From: Microbacteriaceae bacterium
GTDB lineage: Bacteria > Actinomycetota > Actinomycetes > Actinomycetales > Microbacteriaceae
Assembly: GCA_017744755.1 (NCBI GenBank)
Contig: JAGIAU010000088.1
Coordinates: forward strand, 1-8,104
Length of the DNA: 8,104 nucleotides
Direction: 5' to 3'
Below are positions 1-5,566 of this stretch, one piece after another. Positions within the stretch are counted from its first letter, which is position 1. Each line of letters opens with the position of its first letter. Position numbers and translations under genes: made by a program. The notes under the pieces were generated by a model that made no database searches, was not told where the DNA came from, and worked only from the letters and a program-made list of their open reading frames with translations.

Positions 1-280
1 CCCTCCCCACTCCCGCCCTCCGCCCTCGAGCGTGCAGTTGACGCCGCCTCGGCCGCGCCGGAAGGGCGCGAGCTGCACCCTCGCGGGAAGAAAGCAGACC
101 GGCCGCACTCTCCCCCAAGAGTGCGGCCGGAACCTGCTCGGCGCGACGGACGTCCCCGATGTCCGCGCCGTGCCAACTGCGCTGCGCGAGTCCCCCGCGG
201 CTCCTGCAGCGCGCATTCATCTTGGCAAGCCGCACCCGCGCTCATGCAGGGCCGAAAGTCCCGGCCCCCGCAGGGGACCT
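1..280. other. Non-coding region downstream of tdk
   Basis: No open reading frame here resembles a known protein; the frames that cross it are by-products of high GC. It holds three structural elements listed separately: a hairpin overlapping the tdk stop codon (250-286), a terminator-like hairpin (99-130) and a G-run motif on the minus strand (1-25). Between the two hairpins there is a weaker imperfect stem (140-151 with 161-169, one bulge). I see no tRNA-like cloverleaf. The gene to the left of the window is unknown, so bases 1-98 could belong to its flank. Confidence 0.6.
99..130 (-). terminator. Strong terminator-like hairpin, 13-bp perfect stem
   Basis: Arms 99-111 and 118-130 are perfect reverse complements (CCGGCCGCACTCT and its mirror) around a 6-base loop at 112-117. 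On the minus strand the hairpin is followed by the pyrimidine-rich TCTGCTTTCTTCC, while the plus-strand exit (AACCTGCTC) lacks T. It therefore fits an intrinsic terminator for minus-strand transcription, either read-through from tdk or a small transcript starting between 131 and 250. No perfect U-tract is present, which is common in actinobacteria. Confidence 0.75.
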
Positions 281-286
281 TCAGCC
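250..286 (-). terminator. Hairpin overlapping the tdk stop codon
   Basis: On the minus-strand RNA, bases 286-274 (GGCTGAAGGTCCC) pair with 262-250 (GGGACTTTCGGCC) over all 13 positions, two of them G-U wobbles, with an 11-base loop at 263-273. The two wobbles would be A-C mismatches in plus-strand RNA, so the structure favours a minus-strand transcript. The tdk stop codon (281-283) lies in the 5' arm. No U-tract follows, so it may be a U-less terminator or a 3'-end stabilising stem rather than a canonical terminator. Confidence 0.55.
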
Positions 287-892
287 GGCGCCGAGCGAAC
301 CGCCAGACTCTTCAAGGTAGCAGGCGGCGCACAGCGACTCGTACACGACCTCGCCGACCTCGATGGCGACCTGGTCTCCGGCGAAGACGAAGCGCCCGTC
401 GACCCGCCGCGCGTTGAACAGCGCCTTCCGGCCGCAGCGGCAGATCGTCTTCAGCTCCTCGAGCGAGTGAGCGATCTCCAGCAGCCGGCGGCTCCCGGGG
501 AACGCGACCGTCTGGAAGTCCGTGCGGATGCCGTACGCGAGGACGGGCACATCCTCGATCGTCGCGATCCGCAGCAGGTCGTCGACCTGGGAGGCCGACA
601 GGAACTGCGCCTCGTCGATGAGCAGGCAGGCGACGCCGGCGCCGGTCTCGGAACGCACCCGCGCGCGTTCCGCCTCGAACACCGCGCGGACGTCGTCGTC
701 CGCGCTGACGGTGAAGTCCACGTCGCGCGTCACGCCGAGACGGGAGACGATCGAGCGATCGCCCTTGGTGTCGATGAGCGGCTTCGCGAGGAGGATCCGC
801 TGACCGCGCTCCTCGTAGTTGTAGGCCGCCTGGAGCAGGGCGGTCGACTTGCCGGAGTTCATCGCGCCGTAGCGGAAGTAGAGCTTGCTCAC
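281..892 (-). CDS. tdk: Thymidine kinase
   Basis: Cytosolic type II thymidine kinase (EC 2.7.1.21), which phosphorylates thymidine to dTMP with ATP in the pyrimidine salvage route. The 203-residue product has the usual family length. Visible motifs are the P-loop GAMNSGKS at residues 9-16, the DEAQ box at 93-96 (Glu94 is the expected catalytic base), YGIRTDFQ at 120-127 and the FPGS lasso segment at 131-134. The structural zinc site is complete (C151, C153, C188, C191), and Tyr184 sits in the substrate loop before the last zinc pair. The GTG start at 890-892 gives the family-typical N-terminus MSKLYFRYGAMNSGKST; a later ATG would cut into the P-loop. It follows the radical SAM gene by 11 bases with only a weak Shine-Dalgarno, so it probably shares that gene's transcript and its LexA control. 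Confidence 0.96.
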   Translation of the reverse strand: MSKLYFRYGAMNSGKSTALLQAAYNYEERGQRILLAKPLIDTKGDRSIVSRLGVTRDVDFTVSADDDVRAVFEAERARVRSETGAGVACLLIDEAQFLSASQVDDLLRIATIEDVPVLAYGIRTDFQTVAFPGSRRLLEIAHSLEELKTICRCGRKALFNARRVDGRFVFAGDQVAIEVGEVVYESLCAACYLEESGGSLGAG

Positions 893-903
893 GGGAGTCC
901 AAA

Positions 904-1878
904 CTACCGGTCAGCGCCGCTCCCCTGGAGCCCGTGCGCCCGCAGGATCGGCCGCACCTTCGTGCCGAGCCACTCCCGGTAGTCCTTCCGCGCGTAGGCG
1001 CCGCGCTCGTAGACGACGCGGTACCTGGGCACGAGCTCCGGATGCTCGCGCGCGAGCCAGCCCATGAACCACTCCTTGACGCCCGGCCGCAGATGCAGCG
1101 CCGTGTAGATCGCGTCGACGGCTCCCGCCTCGTGCGCCATCCGCGCGGCCCGTTCGAGGTGCTCCCGCGTGTCCGTGAGGTACGGCAGCACCGGCATGAG
1201 GAACACCCGTACCGGGATCCCCGCGTCGGTCGCCGCCCGCACCGTGTCGAGCCGCGCCCTGGGGCTCGGCGCGCCCGGCTCGAGCGATGCCGCGAGCTCG
1301 TCGTCGTAGACGGCGATCGACATGCTGAGGCCCACCTCGACCTGCCGGGAGGCCCGGACGAGCTGCGCGAGGTCGCGGCGCACGAGCGTCCCCTTCGTGA
1401 GGATGGAGAACGGCGTCCCCGACTCGGCGAGCGCGTCGATGATCCCGGGCATGAGCCGGTACCTGCCCTCCGCGCGCTGGTACGGGTCCGTGTTCGTCCC
1501 GAGCGCGACGGGCTCGCGCGCCCAGGTCGGCCGCGCGAGCTCGCGGCGGAGCACCTCGGCGACGTTGACCTTGACGACGACCTCCCGGTCGAAGCCCTCC
1601 CCGATGTCGAGGTCGAGGTACGCGTGGGTCGGCCGCGCGAAGCAGTAGAGGCAGGCATGACTGCAGCCCCGGTACGGGTTGATCGTCCAGGCGAGCGGCA
1701 TGCGGGTGGACTCGCCGGGGACGTGGTTGAGCGCGGACTTGGCGAGCACCTCGTGGAAGCGCATGCCGGCGAAGTCCGGGGTCTCCACGGTGCGCACCAG
1801 CCCCGCGAGGCTGCTGCGGTCCAGTCCCGGAAGCGCGCCGTCGTCTGCCGAGTCGAGGGTCTGGCCGTTCCATCGCAT
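904..1878 (-). CDS. Rv2578c-family radical SAM protein (SplB-like)
   Basis: Predicted [4Fe-4S]/S-adenosylmethionine radical enzyme of the spore-photoproduct-lyase-like group (COG1533 type); the substrate is not established. With the chosen start it has 324 residues. The cluster-binding motif CxxxCxxC is CSHACLYC at about residues 72-79, preceded by the INPYRGC segment typical of the family. Other family-like stretches are ALGTNTDPYQ (about 125-134), the ILTKGT strand (159-164) and MPVLPYLTD (228-236). I chose the ATG at 1876-1878 (MRWNGQ), since an N-terminal MRW is characteristic of this family. An in-frame ATG at 1894-1896 falls inside the LexA operator and adds six unlikely residues. There is no real Shine-Dalgarno; a leaderless transcript would explain this. 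tdk follows after 11 bases. Confidence 0.92.
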   Translation of the reverse strand: MRWNGQTLDSADDGALPGLDRSSLAGLVRTVETPDFAGMRFHEVLAKSALNHVPGESTRMPLAWTINPYRGCSHACLYCFARPTHAYLDLDIGEGFDREVVVKVNVAEVLRRELARPTWAREPVALGTNTDPYQRAEGRYRLMPGIIDALAESGTPFSILTKGTLVRRDLAQLVRASRQVEVGLSMSIAVYDDELAASLEPGAPSPRARLDTVRAATDAGIPVRVFLMPVLPYLTDTREHLERAARMAHEAGAVDAIYTALHLRPGVKEWFMGWLAREHPELVPRYRVVYERGAYARKDYREWLGTKVRPILRAHGLQGSGADR

Positions 1879-1883
1879 CCCCA

Positions 1884-1905
1884 CATTCGAACACATGTTC
1901 GAATG
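1884..1905 (-). promoter_or_regulatory. LexA (SOS) box
   Basis: Perfect 9-bp arms CATTCGAAC and GTTCGAATG flank a 4-base centre. The inner part matches the LexA operator core CGAAC-N4-GTTCG known from Bacillus, Mycobacterium and other Gram-positives. It ends 5 bases before the chosen ATG of the radical SAM gene and overlaps the predicted -10 element, so bound LexA would block transcription of the radical SAM-tdk pair until DNA damage triggers LexA self-cleavage. No other gene is close enough to be an alternative target within the window. Confidence 0.9.
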
Positions 1906-1913
1906 CCCGGCAA
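1885..1913 (-). promoter_or_regulatory. Predicted promoter of the radical SAM-tdk operon
   Basis: On the minus strand a -35-like TTGCCG (1908-1913) and a -10-like TCGAAT (1885-1890) are separated by exactly 17 bases. Each matches four of six consensus positions. Six bases (GTGGGG) separate the -10 from the ATG at 1878, so the expected +1 is the A of the start codon, giving a leaderless mRNA. The -10 is formed by the right arm of the LexA box, a natural arrangement for repression. The element matches are modest; the spacing and the operator are the stronger evidence. Confidence 0.55.
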
Positions 1914-1925
1914 GCCTGGAGACGA

Positions 1926-1957
1926 CGAAGGGCCGGTCCGTCCGGACCGGCCCTTCG
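1926..1957 (-). terminator. Intrinsic terminator of the LAXTG-protein gene
   Basis: Arms 1926-1940 (CGAAGGGCCGGTCCG) and 1943-1957 are perfect 15-base reverse complements with a 2-base centre; in RNA the innermost pair would open to give a 4-base loop. It starts 14 bases after the stop codon of the sortase-substrate gene and lies just upstream of the radical SAM promoter, so it insulates the SOS operon from read-through. There is no U-tract on either side. Confidence 0.82.
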
Positions 1958-1971
1958 CGCGATGGAGCTGA

Positions 1972-2445
1972 CTACGCCTTGACGCGCTGGCGGCGCACTG
2001 CCGCGGCCGTGATGACCGCGCCCGCACCGAGCGCCACGATGCCGCCGGCCATCCAGAGGTAGGGAGTCGCGTCGAAGCTGCCCGTGTACGCCAGCGCCGG
2101 GTCGACGACCAGCTGGTACGTGACCGCGCCCGAGGAGGCGCCGGTGATGGTGATCGAGTACGTACCGGCGGCGGCGCTGGAAGCGGTGAACGTCACCGTA
2201 CCGGTGCCGCTCGCCGTCTTGTTGATCGACGCCGCCAGCGAGACGGCATCCGGTGCGCTGATGACGACCGACTCATTCGGAAGGAAGCCCGCGACGGTGA
2301 AGGTGACGGGAGAGCCCGGGGCCACGCTGGCGGTACCGCCGCCGGGGGTCGGGGCATACGGGTCGGCCGTGGCAGCAGCTGGCGCGCCGAGCGCCAGCCC
2401 GACCGCCAGTGCAGTTCCGGCAAGCACAGAAAGCTTCTTCATCAT
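1972..2445 (-). CDS. Small secreted protein with LAYTG sortase signal
   Basis: 157-residue cell-surface protein of unknown specific role. The N-terminus (MMKK, then a hydrophobic stretch to about residue 20 and an ATA-D cleavage site near 27/28) is a Sec signal peptide. Residues 28-117 are rich in Thr, Ser, Ala, Val and Gly and look like one Ig-like or similar beta-sandwich domain. The C-terminus is a complete cell-wall sorting signal: LAYTG at 118-122, a membrane segment at about 128-149 and the basic tail RRQRVKA. LAXTG is the motif used by actinobacterial class E sortases. The ATG at 2443-2445 is supported by AAGGAG ten bases upstream; the reading frame stays open further upstream but that would destroy the signal peptide. 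It forms its own unit, with a 173-base upstream gap and a downstream terminator. No sortase is visible in the window. Confidence 0.85.
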   Translation of the reverse strand: MMKKLSVLAGTALAVGLALGAPAAATADPYAPTPGGGTASVAPGSPVTFTVAGFLPNESVVISAPDAVSLAASINKTASGTGTVTFTASSAAAGTYSITITGASSGAVTYQLVVDPALAYTGSFDATPYLWMAGGIVALGAGAVITAAAVRRQRVKA

Positions 2446-2455
2446 GAGTAACCAA

Positions 2456-2461
2456 CTCCTT
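2456..2461 (-). promoter_or_regulatory. Ribosome binding site of the LAXTG-protein gene
   Basis: AAGGAG on the minus strand lies 10 bases before the ATG at 2445 and 13 before the next ATG at 2442. It fixes the start at MMKK rather than at the longer open frame that begins 37 codons upstream. Confidence 0.8.
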
Positions 2462-2526
2462 CGGGTGCTTCGTATGAGGACGACGAAGCAACCAACCCCC
2501 GCACTCGTCCGCCACAAGTAATGGCC

Positions 2527-2556
2527 AAGGTAGCGGGTCGCGGGGGTACGCCGCAA
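2527..2556 (-). promoter_or_regulatory. Possible promoter of the LAXTG-protein gene
   Basis: Minus-strand TTGCGG (2551-2556) and TACCTT (2527-2532) are separated by 18 bases and would give an untranslated leader of about 75 bases. A perfect 10-bp palindrome, GCAAGCTTGC (2553-2562), overlaps the -35 and could be an operator or chance. The rest of the 2446-2618 gap shows no small gene. The match is only to a housekeeping-type consensus, so this is tentative. Confidence 0.35.
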
Positions 2557-2611
2557 GCTTGCTGAGGTTAATTGCTCGTTACGCGTTGAGTGGTTGTGCT
2601 AAAAGCCCCGT

Positions 2612-2627
2612 GCGGAGACTACTCCGC
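2612..2627 (-). terminator. Weak hairpin carrying the DUF4012 stop codon in its loop
   Basis: On the minus strand, GCGGAG-TAGT-CTCCGC forms a 6-bp stem whose 4-base loop contains the TAG stop of the DUF4012 gene (2619-2621). ACGGGGC and then TTTT (2601-2604) follow. The stem is short and the T-run is seven bases away, so it may be a weak terminator or coincidence. If it works, it ends the exopolysaccharide-type operon. Confidence 0.35.
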
Positions 2628-4550
2628 CGCGAGCGCGCTGTCGAGACCCGGGGCCGCAGCTGCGGCCGTCCCGAGCGCGATGACCCCACCGTCGTCCCCC
2701 GTCGGCACGGAGTCCTCGGCCGGGCAGGCGAGCATGCCGCCGATCGCCGTCGGGAACTCCCCCGCCGTCGGCGTGTGCACCAGCCGCACCTTGGTCGGCG
2801 CGCCGACATCGCCCCATACCCGGAACAGCACTTCGGTGGTCGCGCCAGGCGCCTGCTCGAGGTTCACCGCATAGCGGATGGTGCCGTCGCCGGGGTCGAC
2901 GACTTGGATGCCCGTGTTCGTCTCGTCGACGAGCGTCTGGAACACCTTGAACCCGGCGGGCATCACGAGGAACGCACGCGTCAGCGCAGTGCCCCGCACG
3001 TCCCGGCTGGTGTCGGGGCCGACGACGTAGTCCGGGACGCCTTCGCCGCCCGGCGGCATGGTCGACTCGATCCGCAACCGCACCTCGTAGTAGGGGTGGC
3101 CGCCCCACTCCGGGCAGCCGACGCCGGCGACTTCGAGGGAGGGCTGGAGGTACCAGTCGATCTTGGACATCGTCAGGTCGGCGAGATAGACCCCGAAGCC
3201 TGTCGCCATCGCGTCGCTCGTCGGCAGCAAGGAGGCGAGCGATGAGCCGGGCGAGGCGATGACGGCCTGCTCCTCGGGGTGGGCACTCCAGGCGTAGATC
3301 CGGTGATCGGCGACGCCGCGGCCGATGGCGCCGATGAACGCCTTCGGATCGCCCGAGTAGTGCATGACGGCGTCGAACACGCGCTGCGCAGCGACCCCGA
3401 AGAACGCATCCTGCTCGACCGGGTCCTCGTAGCGGAAGTAGACCTCATTGAGCAGCAGCTGCGTCGCGTTCGAGGCATCGAGCACGGTGCCGTCCAGGAG
3501 CGCGAGCGGGCCGGTCGCCTCGAGCAGGTAGGAGAGCACGACGGGGTCGATGGAGACGACCGCGTCCACGGCGATCCCGAAGCGCTGCTGCCACATCGCC
3601 TGGACGATCTGGCCACTGCGAGCGAAGTCGGGCGTGACCGTGGCGTTCTGCAGGAACACCCCGAACTCGCTGCCGTACAGCTGGCCCTCCGCGTCGGTGA
3701 GCGGCAGGACCGCTGCCTCGAACTGGCCCATGACGGCGCCGGAGACCTGAGCGCCGAACTCGACGCGGCCCTGGTCGGTACGCAGCTCGATCGCGGCGCC
3801 GGGGATACCGCCCGTGGCGCGGAGCTCGGCGTTGTTCTGCACGAGCAGGACCGTCGTCCGCGGCCCGTCCGCACCGAGCATGCCGGGGAGGACCTGGACC
3901 AGCCCGTTCGCCCCGGCGACGAGCCCCGCCGCCTCGCGGACGACATCGGCGAGCTGCTCGACAGCCCCCCCGATCTGCGGGATCGTCCCGGAGGGGTCGA
4001 TCGCGGCGACCTGCTCGGCAGCGCGCGTGACGGCCGCGCCCGCCTCGGCGAGGGCCGGCTGGAGCGCCTGGATCGGCGCGATGTCGATGGCGCCGCCCTG
4101 CGGGACGAACTTGGCGAGGTCGAGCTCGCCGGAGAGCGCGACGAGCGGGGGCAGGGCGTCCCGCGTGATCGTCTGCACCGCGCCGGCGGCCTCGCGGAAC
4201 GCCACGAGGTTCGGCCCGATCCCCGGCACGATCTCGACAGCCCGCCACAACGGGTCGGAGGTGAGGGCCGCGGCGGTGTCGGCACGGACGGCGATCTCGT
4301 CCGCGAGGGGATCGAAACCGTCTGTGCCGCCCTCGACGATCTGCGCCTTGAGCTGCGCGACGAGGGGCATGGCGCCCAGGAGCTGGTCACGCGCGATCAG
4401 ACCCCGGACGACGATCCAGAGGGCGACGGCGAGGAGCAATGCGACGACGCCGAGGACGACCCAGCGCCATACCGGCCTCGGATCGTGCGCGCCATGGCGG
4501 GCTCCGCCCGCACGCCGCGGCACTCCCTGCTCCGCCGTCCGCATCGTCAT
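2619..4550 (-). CDS. DUF4012 domain-containing membrane-anchored protein
   Basis: 643-residue protein of the DUF4012 family, whose biochemical role is not known; members are often found in actinobacterial cell-envelope and polysaccharide loci. A basic N-terminus with a single membrane helix at about residues 29-48 (WVVLGVVALLLAVALWIVV) leaves the rest outside the membrane. An Ala-rich, probably helical region (about 60-215) is followed by the family hallmark VQNNAELRATGGIPGA at about 237-252. The C-terminal part is beta-rich, and the last 30 residues are low-complexity Ala/Gly. The ATG at 4548-4550 overlaps the TGA of the preceding gene (ATGA), which decides the start; an ATG at 4544 is a close alternative, and the open frame extending to 4616 would overlap the upstream gene. 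It is the last gene of the kinase operon. Confidence 0.9.
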   Translation of the reverse strand: MTMRTAEQGVPRRAGGARHGAHDPRPVWRWVVLGVVALLLAVALWIVVRGLIARDQLLGAMPLVAQLKAQIVEGGTDGFDPLADEIAVRADTAAALTSDPLWRAVEIVPGIGPNLVAFREAAGAVQTITRDALPPLVALSGELDLAKFVPQGGAIDIAPIQALQPALAEAGAAVTRAAEQVAAIDPSGTIPQIGGAVEQLADVVREAAGLVAGANGLVQVLPGMLGADGPRTTVLLVQNNAELRATGGIPGAAIELRTDQGRVEFGAQVSGAVMGQFEAAVLPLTDAEGQLYGSEFGVFLQNATVTPDFARSGQIVQAMWQQRFGIAVDAVVSIDPVVLSYLLEATGPLALLDGTVLDASNATQLLLNEVYFRYEDPVEQDAFFGVAAQRVFDAVMHYSGDPKAFIGAIGRGVADHRIYAWSAHPEEQAVIASPGSSLASLLPTSDAMATGFGVYLADLTMSKIDWYLQPSLEVAGVGCPEWGGHPYYEVRLRIESTMPPGGEGVPDYVVGPDTSRDVRGTALTRAFLVMPAGFKVFQTLVDETNTGIQVVDPGDGTIRYAVNLEQAPGATTEVLFRVWGDVGAPTKVRLVHTPTAGEFPTAIGGMLACPAEDSVPTGDDGGVIALGTAAAAAPGLDSALAAE

Positions 4551-5566
4551 CCCAGCCCCGTCCAGCTCGCTCCGCCGTCGACGGATACGCCGACTCGATC
4601 CCCAGCCCAGAGCCACAGCGCCCCGTCTGGGGCGGTCGCGAGCGTGACGGGAACTGATTCGTCAGCGTACCCGGCCAGGCAGTGTCCCGGCTGGACGGTC
4701 CCATCGGGGATGAACGCGCTCAGCCGCAGCCCGCCCACGCAGTCGGGGTCGCGCCGGGCGGCGGCGAGGAAGCCATCCCCAGCGGCCGTGACCGCCACCG
4801 CCGCGCCGGGGAGAGCAACCGGCGTCCAGGTGGAGAGGTCGGCAGGCCCGACGCGGAGCTCGGTCGAGGTGCAGAGGATCGCGATGCCACCGGCGTCCTC
4901 GGCGAACTCGGACACATCGCCGCAGGGGGACGCCACGGAACCGCCCGGACCGCTCAGCGTCGCGGCGCCGACGGGGTCCACGGTCGTGACCGATGGGGTC
5001 TCCTCCGGGGCCGCGGTCCAGAACTCGCCGGCCGTATAGCTGAGCCGGTACTCGGGACGGCAGTCGCCGGCGAGGGAGGCCAGGATGCCGACCATGCTCG
5101 TGTCGCCCGTGTACACGGTGATGTCGCGGACCCCCGCGACGTCGTCACCGGTCGGCGCGGCGACCCAGCTCGCGCCGCCGTCGCTCGTCTCTTCGATGGC
5201 GACGGGGCCGCCGCAGGCGACCGTGCCGACGCGCCAGGCGATCGACGAATCGACCGGCACGATCCGACGGGCGTGCGCCTCGAGGCCGATCGGCGGCTGC
5301 GTCGGCGTGGACGTCGTGGCAGGCCTGGGCGCGCTCGTCGCCGGGGCGGCGGTCGGCGCGGGGCCGAAGGCGCTGAGCGGGAGTGCCTCCTGCGATCGGT
5401 CGACGCCGCCGTCCCGGCCGCTGACCGCCCACCAGACGAGCGCGGCGTCGAGGACGAGGAAGGCCGCGAGACCGATCAACCACCATTTGGTACGGCGCTG
5501 CTTCGGCTCGCGGCGCGCCTTCATCTGGCGGGCTGCGCGGACGCCGCGCGAGCTCTGCGCGTTCAC
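4547..5566 (-). CDS. Membrane-anchored protein with two Asp-box (BNR) motifs
   Basis: 339-residue protein; I recognise motifs but no named family. A strongly basic N-terminus (residues 7-27) precedes one membrane helix (about 28-48), giving a cytoplasmic N-terminus and an exported C-terminus. A Pro/Thr/Ala linker (69-92) leads to a domain with two Asp-box motifs, TSDGGASW at 127-134 and VSVDGGASW at 327-335. Such motifs mark sialidase-like and Ycf48-like beta-propellers, but two copies in about 250 residues suggest a divergent or partial propeller. Six cysteines (118, 169, 215, 232, 276, 296) could form disulfides. No catalytic residues of sialidases can be assigned. The GTG start (5564-5566) overlaps the phosphatase TGA (GTGA); an ATG at 5522-5524 would give 325 residues but lacks a ribosome site. 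The stop overlaps the DUF4012 start, so the two are probably partners in an envelope complex. Confidence 0.8.
   Translation of the reverse strand: MNAQSSRGVRAARQMKARREPKQRRTKWWLIGLAAFLVLDAALVWWAVSGRDGGVDRSQEALPLSAFGPAPTAAPATSAPRPATTSTPTQPPIGLEAHARRIVPVDSSIAWRVGTVACGGPVAIEETSDGGASWVAAPTGDDVAGVRDITVYTGDTSMVGILASLAGDCRPEYRLSYTAGEFWTAAPEETPSVTTVDPVGAATLSGPGGSVASPCGDVSEFAEDAGGIAILCTSTELRVGPADLSTWTPVALPGAAVAVTAAGDGFLAAARRDPDCVGGLRLSAFIPDGTVQPGHCLAGYADESVPVTLATAPDGALWLWAGDRVGVSVDGGASWTGLG

Noticed and set aside
249..287. Tandem DosR/DevR-like boxes (GGGACTTTCGGCCC and GGGACCTTCAGCC)
   Set aside because: The two sequences pair with each other over 13 positions in minus-strand RNA with only G-U wobbles, so an RNA hairpin at the tdk 3' end explains them better; no promoter elements or target gene are visible.
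1879..1896. Upstream ATG (1894-1896) as start of the radical SAM protein
   Set aside because: It lies within the LexA operator and the predicted -10, and the family begins at MRW, encoded from 1878.
2446..2556. N-terminal extension of the LAXTG protein by 37 codons
   Set aside because: It would place a long Arg/Trp-rich stretch before a clear signal peptide, while AAGGAG sits correctly for the ATG at 2445.
3279..5039. Long plus-strand open frame (586 codons), and similar plus-strand frames at 32-982, 934-1971 and 4682-6190
   Set aside because: They lie opposite well-supported minus-strand genes, are Arg/Gly/Ala/Pro-rich without recognisable motifs, and are typical antisense by-products of high GC.
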